Shown here piece after piece: positions 49,957 through 58,195 of a stretch of DNA of 64,000 bases; positions within the stretch are counted from its first letter, which is position 1, and every line of letters starts with the position of its first letter. This stretch comes from Candidatus Latescibacterota bacterium (GTDB taxonomy: Bacteria; JAAXHH01): contig JAAXHH010000141.1 in the NCBI GenBank assembly GCA_012270975.1, positions 936,763 to 1,000,762 on the forward strand. Direction: 5' to 3'. The notes beneath the pieces are model-generated. The model was not told the DNA's origin. It ran no database searches and was given only the letters and a program-made list of their open reading frames with translations. The position numbers and the translations under genes are program-made.

Positions 49957-50908
49957 CCTGGACCGTGGTCTTGTAGTGCACCTTGGCCACGCGGGACAGT
50001 TTATCCGCCCCATGGCGCTTGACGTATTTCCGGGCGGCGGAGACGACCGGCGGTCCGGCGCCCTTGGGCAACGCGAGGCCGGCCTCGCCAGACAGCCTGT
50101 CCAGGTATTCCAGGAAGCGGTCCCGGGCGAGAATGGACGCCGCGGCCACGGCGAGGTATCGCTCCCCCCGGTGTTCCTGGATCAACTCGATCTCCCGGCC
50201 CTTGTTCATGAGACGGGATCGAATGTAGCTTTCATTGCCGAACTGATCCGCCACGGCCAGTCGACACGGGGCGCATTCCAGCAGGCTTTCGATGGCGCGG
50301 GCGTGTGCCCAGGCCAGGAGATGGTTGAGGTTTCTGCCTTCCCGCCGGAATTCCTCGTACAGCGTGTTGTACCGTTCCGGCGGAATGATCACCTCGCGAT
50401 ACCGTTCGACGCAGATACGCCGGATCTCGGCGGCCAGCCCGCGGCACCTTGCGTCACCCAGTTTCTTGGAATCCCGGACGCCCAGGGCAACCAGCCGCTC
50501 CCGGGTCCCGGTTTCAACCAGGACGCCGCCGACCACCAGGGGACCGAAATAGTCGCCCTTGCCGGACTCGTCCGTACCGATGTGAGGCAGGGGAAGCTGC
50601 CGGGTCCCGGCGCGGCCGGATCCATTGCCCGCCGCTTCCGCAGCATCATCCAGAAAGGGTGAAAGCACGTGCAGGATCACCTGGAGCAGGTGTTCTGCCC
50701 GGCCCTGGATCATCAGGGTGCCTTTCTGGTATTGCTTGACGACCAGCCTTTCGCCTTCGTCGGCGAATTCCAGCACCCAGTCGCACCAGGCTTCGGTCCT
50801 GCGCTCCGACGGGCCGAGTTGCTCAAGGGCCTCGCGGATCCCGGCCCGGGCGCGGGCGTCGGAGACGTCGTACCTGCGGGATACGGGCTCCGGTTTGCCT
50901 CGATTCAT
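49949..50908 (-). CDS. rnhC: Ribonuclease HIII
   Basis: The 319-residue protein has an N-terminal TBP-like DUF3378 region (ERLVVKQYQKGTLMIQGRAEHLL, about 53-75) and a type 2 RNase H domain. GTDESGKGDYFGP supplies D113 and E114, VRDSKKL supplies D146, and VADQFGNE supplies D221, the catalytic carboxylates of RNase HIII. It degrades the RNA strand of RNA-DNA hybrids. Its ATG overlaps the thyX stop (ATGA), so the two are coupled. Confidence 0.97.
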   Translation of the reverse strand: MNRGKPEPVSRRYDVSDARARAGIREALEQLGPSERRTEAWCDWVLEFADEGERLVVKQYQKGTLMIQGRAEHLLQVILHVLSPFLDDAAEAAGNGSGRAGTRQLPLPHIGTDESGKGDYFGPLVVGGVLVETGTRERLVALGVRDSKKLGDARCRGLAAEIRRICVERYREVIIPPERYNTLYEEFRREGRNLNHLLAWAHARAIESLLECAPCRLAVADQFGNESYIRSRLMNKGREIELIQEHRGERYLAVAAASILARDRFLEYLDRLSGEAGLALPKGAGPPVVSAARKYVKRHGADKLSRVAKVHYKTTVQVV

Positions 50909-51861
50909 CGGTCACCAGACGGCCACGGTATGGCAATGTTCAGCTTCCGCAACTTGGCTTCGAGCTCATCCCGCTCCCGGCTGCGGCGCAGCGCCCCGGA
51001 CTTGGAAACGAACCGGTACTTCACCAGCAGATCCTGTACTTTCGAGTCGTCGCCGGCCTGAATCGCCCGGATGATTTCCCAGTCCAGGTGGGTCAGCTGC
51101 ATGGCGTTCACGCTGTAGTCGAGAAAGGCCTGCCACGCCATGGGACACCAGGCGGACACGATGCGGTGTCCGATCAAGTGGGCGTACTGCCGGATCTCCC
51201 ACTGGGCGTGATCGTCCATGCGCAGCAGGAGAAAACGCAGGAGGTTCAGGAGGTTCACCTTCCAGTAGGCTTCCGTGTACGTGGAAAGCGGAAGGTCCTT
51301 GCGGGCCTGCTCCCGGGCGATGCCGGCTTCGATACGTTCTTCATAGCGGGCCCGGGCGGCTTCCTGGAGTTCCTGTTCCTTTTTCGTGAAATACGCCCCC
51401 TGTTCCGCGTCGACGAAGCCGCCGCTGCCCTGGCGGTTGCCCTGCGCCTGGAACCGCCACGCGTCGGGCGGCGTCGTCTGCGTCGCGTCGATCGCCAGCG
51501 AATAGCGGGTGCTGTACTCGTTGACGGAAGCCGTCCGGTGCCGGATCCACTGGCGCCAGCAGTCCATGGGCACCCGGAGATGGAACTTGATGTCGCACAT
51601 CTCGAAGGGGGTGGTGTGCTGGTGCCGCATGAGATAGCGGATCAGCCCCCGGTCCTGGTGGACCTGCCGGGTTCCGGCTCCGTAGGATACGCGGGCGGCC
51701 TGCACGATGGAATGATCGCTGCCCATGTAATCCACGACGCGGACGAAACCGTCGTCGAGCACCTTGAAGGGAACGCCGAGCACCTCGTCCAGTTCGGGGA
51801 CGGTCGGACGGTCGAGATGCTGCGCTTCGATCTGCTCGGGTATTTCGGGTTCTTCGGACAC
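50905..51861 (-). CDS. thyX: Flavin-dependent thymidylate synthase
   Basis: The 318-residue enzyme methylates dUMP using FAD and methylene-tetrahydrofolate. The ThyX motif RHRTASVNEYS starts at residue 107 and is followed by TRYSLAID. Other family blocks are HTTPFEMCDIKFHLRVP and NLLNLLRFLLLRMDDHAQWEIRQYA with HLIGHRIVSAWCPMAW near the C-terminus. I chose the GTG at 51861 (MSEEPEIPEQIEAQHL) because the consensus promoter at 51932-51960 falls inside any longer version; the leader is then about 65 bases. It is the first gene of the thyX-rnhC operon. Confidence 0.97.
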   Translation of the reverse strand: MSEEPEIPEQIEAQHLDRPTVPELDEVLGVPFKVLDDGFVRVVDYMGSDHSIVQAARVSYGAGTRQVHQDRGLIRYLMRHQHTTPFEMCDIKFHLRVPMDCWRQWIRHRTASVNEYSTRYSLAIDATQTTPPDAWRFQAQGNRQGSGGFVDAEQGAYFTKKEQELQEAARARYEERIEAGIAREQARKDLPLSTYTEAYWKVNLLNLLRFLLLRMDDHAQWEIRQYAHLIGHRIVSAWCPMAWQAFLDYSVNAMQLTHLDWEIIRAIQAGDDSKVQDLLVKYRFVSKSGALRRSRERDELEAKLRKLNIAIPWPSGDR

Positions 51862-51931
51862 GGCGTCCCGGTTGTAAGGAGTTGTTTTGAAGATAACAGC
51901 CCGATGTCCGAACTGGGGAACGGACTCCGAG

Positions 51932-51960
51932 AGATTAACCGGGACGTACCCGACTGTCAA
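51932..51960 (-). promoter_or_regulatory. Promoter of thyX-rnhC
   Basis: On the minus strand TTGACA (51960-51955), a 17-base spacer and TAATCT (51937-51932). It fixes the thyX start downstream. Confidence 0.6.
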
Positions 51961-52095
51961 GGCATTTTGTGGGACCGGACGATGGGTTTCAGGTCGACGT
52001 TTTTATCGTTGCGCGCACCACCTGTTGGGCTATCTTCTGATGCGTAGACACCCATAACCCCGATCAGATCACAGTGCCTGAGGAAGGGTCTCTCC

Positions 52096-52983
52096 ATGGC
52101 CGAAACGCCGGCTTATGCGACCATGAGCGAAGAGGAACAGTACCTGTACGACCTGCAGGGTTTTCTGCACGTCCGGGGGTTCCTGAACGAGGACGAAGTC
52201 AGGGCGCTGAACGAGGCGCTGGACGCCAATCCCGATCGCCTGGGGACCTACGACGGGCCCAACGAACTCAGCGGCGACTGGCGGGGCCGGCCCTTCGAGG
52301 GCAAGTACGCCCCCTTCCGGCACTACGAGGGCATGCTCACCTGGCCGCAGCCGTGGTGCCAGCCCTTCCGCGATCTCCTGGCCCATCCGAAGATCATTCC
52401 CTTTCTCAACACCCTCTTCGGCCGCGGCTGGAAGCTCGACCACGGCGTCGACGTCCTGATCGCCGAAGCGGGTTGCGAGGGGCTCAAGATCCATGGCTCC
52501 GGTAACGCGACATTCAACGGGTCCCGCTACTACCACTATCACAACGGGCGCATGCGCTCGGGACTGATCGTCTGCCAGTTCGCCCTGGCGGACGTGGACC
52601 CCGGCGCGGGCGGACTCTGCGTCATTCCGGGCAGCCACAAGGCCAACTTACCATGTCCCGAGGACATCCTGACCTGGGAGGCCAACCAGGATCTGGTCCA
52701 TCACATCGTCCAGAAAGCGGGCGACCTGGTGATCTTCAACGAGGCCACTGCACACGGCACGCTCCCCTGGCACGGCAGGCATGACCGGCGCGTAGCCCTG
52801 TACCGGTACACGCCCAAGTATCTCCACTACGCCGGTGGGATCTACGAAACCAGTCTTCCCGACTGGACCGAAGAACTCACCGAGGCCCAACGAGCCGTAC
52901 TGGAACCGCCCTATATCTACCACCACCCCTTGGTGGAGGACGACGGCGAGTCCGTGGTACGGCCGCGGAGAGAGGGCGAGTGA
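52096..52983 (+). CDS. PhyH-fold Fe/2-oxoglutarate dioxygenase-like protein lacking the H-x-D carboxylate
   Basis: The 295-residue protein starts MAETPAYATMSEEEQYLYDLQGF behind a GAGGAAGGG site. The PhyH core reads CQFALADVDPGAGGLCVIPGSHKANL, then ATAHGTLPW with distal H220 and R231-232. The proximal metal motif aligns with KIHGSGN, giving H133-G-S135 rather than H-x-D, and a second H-x-G (YHNG, 149-151) also lacks an acid. It is a sister of the protein at 3575 (shared Y-L-Y/F-DLQGF start and PGSHK turn). The site could bind halide, as in Fe/2OG halogenases, or be inactive. Confidence 0.85.
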   Translation: MAETPAYATMSEEEQYLYDLQGFLHVRGFLNEDEVRALNEALDANPDRLGTYDGPNELSGDWRGRPFEGKYAPFRHYEGMLTWPQPWCQPFRDLLAHPKIIPFLNTLFGRGWKLDHGVDVLIAEAGCEGLKIHGSGNATFNGSRYYHYHNGRMRSGLIVCQFALADVDPGAGGLCVIPGSHKANLPCPEDILTWEANQDLVHHIVQKAGDLVIFNEATAHGTLPWHGRHDRRVALYRYTPKYLHYAGGIYETSLPDWTEELTEAQRAVLEPPYIYHHPLVEDDGESVVRPRREGE

Positions 52984-53091
52984 AAACCGTAGGGCAAGAT
53001 CAGGATCAAAAAAACGACTAACACGTAATGTGAGACTGCAATAGAGGCGGCGGAGATCCCGTTTCAGTCGCACTTGCCAATCAATTAAAGA

Positions 53092-53120
53092 TTGACAGAG
53101 TGTGAACTGTAGTTTACATT
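53092..53120 (+). promoter_or_regulatory. Promoter with internal operator for the orphan antitoxin gene
   Basis: TTGACA (53092-53097), a 17-base spacer and TACATT (53115-53120). Between and partly into the -10 lies an imperfect palindrome GTGAACT-GT-AGTTTAC (53102-53117, one mismatch in seven), a likely site for autorepression. Confidence 0.6.
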
Positions 53121-53144
53121 GCGTATGATCGAATGGAGGTAGAA

Positions 53145-53432
53145 ATGAGCGAAGCATTCTCAAAATGGGACGTTACGGAGCATCTGCGCAGCCCGGAAGA
53201 CGCACGTCTCTACCTGGAAGCATGCGCGAAAGAGGATCCCGGTGATGGCAGCCTGATCCGTGCGGCCTTAAACGATATCGCCCGGTCGGGAAACATGAGC
53301 TGGCTGGCCCGCGAGATCGGTATGAGTCGCGAAGGATTGTACAAAGCGCTATCGGAGGACGGCAATCCTGCTTTCTCCACGGTGATTCGTATCGTGCGTG
53401 CACTGGGACTCCAGGTGCGGTTTACGGCGTGA
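53145..53432 (+). CDS. HigA-like addiction-module antidote protein (HI1420/TIGR02684 type), no toxin seen
   Basis: The 95-residue protein starts MSEAFSKWDVTEHLRSPEDARLYLEACAKEDPGDGSLIRAALNDIAR, followed by a helix-turn-helix MSWLAREIGMSREGLYKALSEDGNPAFSTVIRIVRALGL, a close match to the HI1420-type antidote family. The ATG at 53145 is preceded by GGAGG (itself within an in-frame ATGGAGGTAGAA), so I prefer it to the ATG at 53133. Its RelE/HigB-type killer partner normally precedes it; the 150 bases upstream contain only a promoter and operator, and downstream is an SDR gene. It may serve as a stand-alone regulator. Confidence 0.9.
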   Translation: MSEAFSKWDVTEHLRSPEDARLYLEACAKEDPGDGSLIRAALNDIARSGNMSWLAREIGMSREGLYKALSEDGNPAFSTVIRIVRALGLQVRFTA

Positions 53433-53505
53433 TTGGTGTCTTAGCTGGTTTTCTAGGCGTCGTAAATACAAACAGAACTAAAGTGATCCGTTCAGAAGGT
53501 TAGTA

Positions 53506-54357
53506 ATGTACAACCTGCAAGGCAAAACCGCCCTGGTCACCGGCGCGGGCGGAGAACGGGGCATCGGCAGGGCCGTCGCCACACGGCTCGCCCGGGAAGG
53601 CGCGGACGTCATCGTCAGCGACCTGGTCGCGAATCCCTATCCCGGTGACTCTTCGGCATGGGAGGGTCTGCCCTCGGTGGTCAGTGAAATCAAGGCCGCG
53701 GGGCGCAACGCGGTGGCCATCCTGGCCGACGTCTCGAAAGCCGACCAGGTTGAAAACCTCGTGGCACGTGGGATCGACCGGTTCGGACAAATCGACATCC
53801 TGGTGAACGGCGCAGGCTCCCTGCCGGGCAAAGACCGTGTCCTCGTGGTCGATATGGAGGAGGAAGCCTGGGACAAGGAGATGAACGTCAACGCCAAGGG
53901 CGTTTTCCTCATGTGCCGGGCCGTGGCGCGCCACATGATTGAACGGGGTGAAGGCGGCAAGATCATCAACATCGCCTCTACGTCGGGCAAGATCGGGCGG
54001 AAAAGGTTTTCGGCCTACTGCGCGTCCAAGGCGGCCATCATCCGGTTCACCCAGGCCCTGGCGCAGGAACTCGGTCCCCACGGGATCAACGTCAACTCGG
54101 TGTCGCCCACCGCGGTCGATACGGAACGCGTGGGATTCATCGAAGAGGCTGTAACCGATGGCGCCGTCCAGGGCACATCGTGGAAAAACAGCGAAGCCCA
54201 CCGGGCGTTTGTCCAGGAAAAGGCCGGTATTTCACCCCTGGGGCGGGTGGCCCGGGGCGACGACGTGGCGCAAACGGTCGCCTTCCTGGCCTCACCGGAA
54301 TCGGATTATCTCACGGCCGTAGACCTGGTGGTGGCGGGCGGCGCGGAGATCTTCTGA
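53506..54357 (+). CDS. Short-chain dehydrogenase/reductase
   Basis: The 283-residue Rossmann enzyme has TGAGGERGIGRA (cofactor loop TGxxxGxG), DVSKADQV, NGAG and the catalytic triad S-Y-K: IASTSGKIGRKRFSAYCASKAA. SDLVANPYP after the second strand favours NAD(H). It oxidises or reduces an alcohol or keto group, probably of a sugar-like compound. Its stop overlaps the next SDR start by one base (TGATG), so the two enzymes are made together and may act in consecutive steps. Confidence 0.95.
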   Translation: MYNLQGKTALVTGAGGERGIGRAVATRLAREGADVIVSDLVANPYPGDSSAWEGLPSVVSEIKAAGRNAVAILADVSKADQVENLVARGIDRFGQIDILVNGAGSLPGKDRVLVVDMEEEAWDKEMNVNAKGVFLMCRAVARHMIERGEGGKIINIASTSGKIGRKRFSAYCASKAAIIRFTQALAQELGPHGINVNSVSPTAVDTERVGFIEEAVTDGAVQGTSWKNSEAHRAFVQEKAGISPLGRVARGDDVAQTVAFLASPESDYLTAVDLVVAGGAEIF

Positions 54358-55205
54358 TGAACCCTCGTAAACCCCGCCTCGACGGCAAGGTGGCTGTCGT
54401 GACGGGCGCGGGAACGCAGAGCGACGTGGCGGGTACCGGGCAGGCGACCGCCGTGCAGTTCGCCCGCGAGGGCGCGAAGGTGCTGCTGGCGGACAGAAGC
54501 AATAAAAACGCCGAGAAGACACTGGCCCAAATTGAACACGAAGGCGGCACGGCTTCTGTCTTCACCGGCGACATGACCCGGTCGGACGACTGCCGGGCCA
54601 TGACCGAAACCGCCGTCAACCGCTACGGCGGGCTCCACATCCTCTTCAACAACGTGGGGCTCAGCTATCCCGGCACCGTGGTGGACGTGCCGGAGGAGCA
54701 CTGGGACGAGATCATGGCGGTAAACATCAAGGCCATGATGCTCGCGAGCCGGTTCGCCATACCGGCGATGATGGAGTCCGGGAGCGGATCCATCATCAAC
54801 GTGGCGTCCATCGACGGTTTCCGGGCCGGGTGGTCGTACAATGTCGCCTACGAAACTTCCAAGGGCGGGGTCATCGCCCTGACCATCAATATGGCGGTAC
54901 AGCACGGGCGGGACGGGATCCGCGTGAATTGCATCGCCCCGGGACACCTGCACGGTTCCTTCACCGCCGGGCTGTCGGACGATCACCGGGAACTCAGGCG
55001 GCGCTCCACGCCGCTGGGCACCGAGGGCACGGCCTGGGACGTGGCCCACGCGGCCGTGTTCCTTGCCGGCGAGGAGTCCCGCTGGATCACGGGGATCACC
55101 CTCCCCGTCGACGCGGGATCCTCCATCGCGTTGCCCCTATCGGTCCTGCCCAGGGACGAAGGCGGGATACTTCCCGACGCCGAAAGTGCCGGGTTCCCGC
55201 CCTGA
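54357..55205 (+). CDS. Short-chain dehydrogenase/reductase
   Basis: The 282-residue enzyme begins at ATG 54357 overlapping the previous stop. It has TGAGTQSDVAGTGQATA (an extended cofactor loop), ADRSNKNAEK with Asp at the NAD-selecting position, NNVGLSYPG and the catalytic VAYETSKGG (Tyr and Lys). A C-terminal tail after DAGSSIALPLS is longer than usual. It is only moderately similar to the preceding SDR, so the pair is unlikely to be a recent duplication. Confidence 0.95.
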   Translation: MNPRKPRLDGKVAVVTGAGTQSDVAGTGQATAVQFAREGAKVLLADRSNKNAEKTLAQIEHEGGTASVFTGDMTRSDDCRAMTETAVNRYGGLHILFNNVGLSYPGTVVDVPEEHWDEIMAVNIKAMMLASRFAIPAMMESGSGSIINVASIDGFRAGWSYNVAYETSKGGVIALTINMAVQHGRDGIRVNCIAPGHLHGSFTAGLSDDHRELRRRSTPLGTEGTAWDVAHAAVFLAGEESRWITGITLPVDAGSSIALPLSVLPRDEGGILPDAESAGFPP

Positions 55206-55244
55206 ACGTCTCCACATTATTCCGAGTCGATCGACGGAGCTGAA

Positions 55245-56066
55245 TCAAGGTCGATGAGTCTTCAGCCTGGGCCGCTTCAATCTTGAAGGCCGATCATCCT
55301 CCGGGGGCGGTGGAGGGGGCTTGACGGTCGACGGCTCATCCCTTGGAGGGGGCGGCGTGGGCGACCGGTCTTCCTTGGGAGGAGGAGGCCTCACGGGTGG
55401 CCGGTTATCCCGTCGAGGGGGATGCTTCACGGCCGGCCGGTTATCCCGTCGAGGAGGTCGATACACTGTTCGCCGGTCATCCCTTCGTGGGTATCGATAC
55501 ACGGATGGCCGATCATACGCTCGACGGGGTCGATACACGGTGGGCAAGACATCCTCTGGACGGATTCGATACACAGTTGACAGATCATCCGATTGCCTGA
55601 TTGCGATCGCGTCGATCCTGAGCGCATAAGCTTCGTTTCTCTGATCGGCGTCCGTTTTCTCTCCGGAGAAAAACCGAGACACGTTTTCTGTACCCGAATA
55701 CAGAGAGACTTCCTCTTTCTTCTCCTCCACTTTGACGATGAGTAACCTGTTCGCCCCGATCTGAGAAGCTCTCAGCCGCAGCATGCCGACAAGGGCCTCC
55801 CGCGACGTCCCTGTGACGTGCAACGCCGCTACGCGGACGTGGGAACCGGGCCCCAGTTCGATTTCGTTGTAGATGGTCTGCACGTCGAAGAAGCCGACAG
55901 AGGGAAACCTGCCCTGGCTGTTCAGCCAGATAACCGTCGCTTCCGGCCCGGCCGGCGCACTTGGACCACGTGAGTCACCTGGTCCGCCTGTCACGCCTGA
56001 CCCAAGCTGGCTATACGTCGAGCATCCGACGAAGAATATGGCGAAGGCGAATACCAGACAGCGCAT
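55245..56066 (-). CDS. Lipoprotein with Arg/Pro-rich 12-residue repeats
   Basis: The 273-residue precursor has a lipoprotein signal with lipobox FVGC (C15). Residues about 40-160 form a soluble domain (VGFFDVQTIYNEIELGPGSHVRVAALHV, QIGANRLLIVKVEEKKEEV). Residues 163-234 are five to six copies of a 12-residue unit of the type TVYRPPRRDNRP, followed by a Pro-rich tail (PPPPPPEDDRP) and a basic end. Such a tail could bind peptidoglycan, nucleic acid or anionic polymers. I do not recognise the family. Confidence 0.82.
   Translation of the reverse strand: MRCLVFAFAIFFVGCSTYSQLGSGVTGGPGDSRGPSAPAGPEATVIWLNSQGRFPSVGFFDVQTIYNEIELGPGSHVRVAALHVTGTSREALVGMLRLRASQIGANRLLIVKVEEKKEEVSLYSGTENVSRFFSGEKTDADQRNEAYALRIDAIAIRQSDDLSTVYRIRPEDVLPTVYRPRRAYDRPSVYRYPRRDDRRTVYRPPRRDNRPAVKHPPRRDNRPPVRPPPPKEDRSPTPPPPRDEPSTVKPPPPPPEDDRPSRLKRPRLKTHRP
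55365..55580 (-). repeat. 36-bp tandem coding repeats in the lipoprotein gene
   Basis: Degenerate 36-base units encode the 12-residue repeats; exact stretches such as GGCCGGTTATCCCGTCGAGG recur on the plus strand (about 55409 and 55434). This marks expansion by slippage or unequal recombination. Confidence 0.7.
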
Positions 56067-56239
56067 AGAGGACCTCCTGTCATTGGAATCGCGTAATAGC
56101 CATTTACAGGTTCAGGGGTTACCGAAAACGAATCGCGGTTTGATTGTAATGTACGAACTATTTGCCAAACAGGAAACCGTTTCTAATTGCGGCCGGGTGT
56201 CAACAGGACTGGTATAGACGACGCATGGATTGACCCTGG

Positions 56240-56264
56240 CGTAACAAAGGCAGTCGCCTGCCTT
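56240..56264 (-). terminator. Possible intrinsic terminator after the ThDP enzyme
   Basis: On the minus strand AAGGCAG-GCGA-CTGCCTT (56264-56247) forms a 7-bp stem directly at the stop codon, followed by TGTTAC. The U tract is poor, so the call is weak. Confidence 0.35.
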
Positions 56265-57937
56265 CACTCCGGCACGTAGGCCGTTGGCGCCATGGCGTCG
56301 ATATCGGTGACCACGTCGACCACGACGGGTCCGTCCGTCGCCACCGCTTCTTCAAGCGCTGACCGGATCCGCGCCGGATCCTCCACGCGTATCCCCAAGC
56401 ATCCCATGGACTTGGCCACCCCGGCGAAATCCACGTCCTCGAAGACCCACAGGTCGTCCGAACCCCGGTCCCGGCCGCCGCTCGCGCCTTCGAAAGCGTC
56501 CCGACACTGGTTGAATGACCGGTTGTTGTTGATCACCGTGACGGTGTTGATCCCGAATCTCGCTGCCGTTTCCAGTTCCCCGAGGTGGTACCAGAACCCG
56601 CCGTCGCCCGTAAAGCAGATGACGGGCCGGTCCGGCGCCGCGCACTTGGCGCCCATGGCCGCGGGGAAGGCCCAGCCCAGTGACCCGGCGCAGCGCAGGT
56701 AGGTCTGTCCCGGCCTCGTGATCTCGATCATGGTGCCCGTCCATATGCCGGCGTGGCCCGTGTCCGACAGGAGGATGGCGTCGGATGGGAGGAATTCGGT
56801 GATTTCGCGGCACAACCGCTCGGGACGAATGGGCACGGCATCGGATCGGAGCAAACCGTCGTACTCGGTCCGCCATCCCTCCACCAGTTCGCGTACCCTC
56901 GCCCTCCAATAAGGCCTTTCAGGTACGGGCTTCACGGCCTCTGTGAGGCGCTCCAGCGTTACCTTCGCGTCGCCGAGGATGGCGACTTCGGCAGGATAGT
57001 TGCGGCCGACCTGGGCGGGGTCCACGTCGATCTGTATGGTCGGCGTCCCCTGTCCGGGGATCTGCCAGAAATGGCTGACCTGTCCGCCGGTACGGCTTCC
57101 CACGAAGACGACCAGGTCCGCCTCCGAGACCACCTCGTTGGCGCACTTGCGGGAATAGGTGCCGACCACGCCCGCTGAAAGCGGGTGGTTTTCGAGCATC
57201 GTACCCTTGGCGTTGAGTGAAGTCGCCACCGGAACCGACAATTTCTCCGCCAGACGGACGACTTCGGCCTGCGCTCCCGATGCCGTAACGCCGCCACCCG
57301 CAACCAGTACAGGCCGTTCAGCCCGCGCTATGCGTCCGGCCGCCTCTGCTACACGGCCCGGTTCCGGTTCCGGCCGGAAGGCCGGATACCGGGCGAAGGA
57401 CGTTTCAACGGTCACTTCGGCATCGAGCTTTGACCCCGCCGCGAGATCGCCGGACAGGCCCAGAACGTCCAGGTGGACCGGACGCGGCGCGCCGGTGGTG
57501 GCCTCGCGGAATGCCTGGCGCAGCAAGAAAGGCAGCTGCTCCACGCCGTCGACGTAGGCGTTGAACTTGGTGACCGGATCGTACAGGGGACGGTGATCGA
57601 TCTCCTGATAGGCCTGCTGGTAGAGGTAATGGGGCATCCAGCGGCCCGTGAGGGCGATGACCGGCGAACCCGCCAGCCAGGCATCCTGCAGACCGGCGGC
57701 GAGATTTGCCGCGCCGACGGATTGCGCCATGGCGATGCCGGGACCGCGGGCGACCCGCGCGTAGCCGTCCGCCATGTAGGCCGCGGCCTTTTCCGAATGG
57801 CATCGCACCCGGCGGATGCCCAGTTTCTCCATCTCGACAAGAGCGCCGTCGAGGACATAGGGTACATGGAATACGGCACTGATCCCGTATCCGTGCAGCA
57901 TCTCCGCAATGTACCGGTAACCGGTCATTTCAGGCAT
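56264..57937 (-). CDS. Thiamine-diphosphate-dependent enzyme (acetolactate synthase/benzoylformate decarboxylase type)
   Basis: The 557-residue protein starts MPEMTGYRYIAEMLHGYGISAVFHVPYVLDGALVEME behind AAAGGAACG. The ThDP-activating Glu is E49 (RCHSEKAAAYMADGYAR). The middle domain contains RPVLVAGGGVTASGAQAEVVRLAEKL, and the cofactor-binding motif is GDGGFWYHLGELETAARFGINTVTVINNN near residue 465. The fold is that of acetolactate synthase, oxalyl-CoA or benzoylformate decarboxylase; a separate small subunit is not present, so a catabolic 2-keto-acid enzyme is more likely than branched-chain biosynthesis. The GH51 and dehydratase genes nearby could supply 2-keto acids, but that link is inference. 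Confidence 0.93.
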   Translation of the reverse strand: MPEMTGYRYIAEMLHGYGISAVFHVPYVLDGALVEMEKLGIRRVRCHSEKAAAYMADGYARVARGPGIAMAQSVGAANLAAGLQDAWLAGSPVIALTGRWMPHYLYQQAYQEIDHRPLYDPVTKFNAYVDGVEQLPFLLRQAFREATTGAPRPVHLDVLGLSGDLAAGSKLDAEVTVETSFARYPAFRPEPEPGRVAEAAGRIARAERPVLVAGGGVTASGAQAEVVRLAEKLSVPVATSLNAKGTMLENHPLSAGVVGTYSRKCANEVVSEADLVVFVGSRTGGQVSHFWQIPGQGTPTIQIDVDPAQVGRNYPAEVAILGDAKVTLERLTEAVKPVPERPYWRARVRELVEGWRTEYDGLLRSDAVPIRPERLCREITEFLPSDAILLSDTGHAGIWTGTMIEITRPGQTYLRCAGSLGWAFPAAMGAKCAAPDRPVICFTGDGGFWYHLGELETAARFGINTVTVINNNRSFNQCRDAFEGASGGRDRGSDDLWVFEDVDFAGVAKSMGCLGIRVEDPARIRSALEEAVATDGPVVVDVVTDIDAMAPTAYVPE

Positions 57938-57987
57938 CGGCCGTTCCTTTGCTGGTATTTCAAGACAAGTTCGAGACAAGCGGTCCG

Positions 57988-58032
57988 CCGGAGGATCCGG
58001 ACGGTGGAATCCGGAGGATCCGGACGGTGGAA
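57988..58032. repeat. 23-bp tandem direct repeat beside the tRNA terminator
   Basis: The 22-base sequence starting CCGGAGGATCCGGACGGTGG occurs at 57988-58009 and again at 58011-58032 (period 23), between the ThDP enzyme start and the tRNA terminator. Confidence 0.7.
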
Positions 58033-58035
58033 GGG

Positions 58036-58073
58036 TACAAACAAAAACAGGGACGGTTCGAAAACCGCCCCTG
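58036..58073 (-). terminator. Strong intrinsic terminator of the initiator tRNA
   Basis: On the minus strand an 11-bp stem (58073-58063 with 58058-58048; one G-U pair) closes a TTCG tetraloop and is followed by TTTTTGTTTG. It lies 11 bases after the tRNA 3' end. Confidence 0.9.
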
Positions 58074-58084
58074 ATCATTCGAAG

Positions 58085-58158
<74 letters not shown>

Positions 58159-58195
58159 TCGTCTAAAGTTAAATATACGGATCGAGTGTTTCCTG

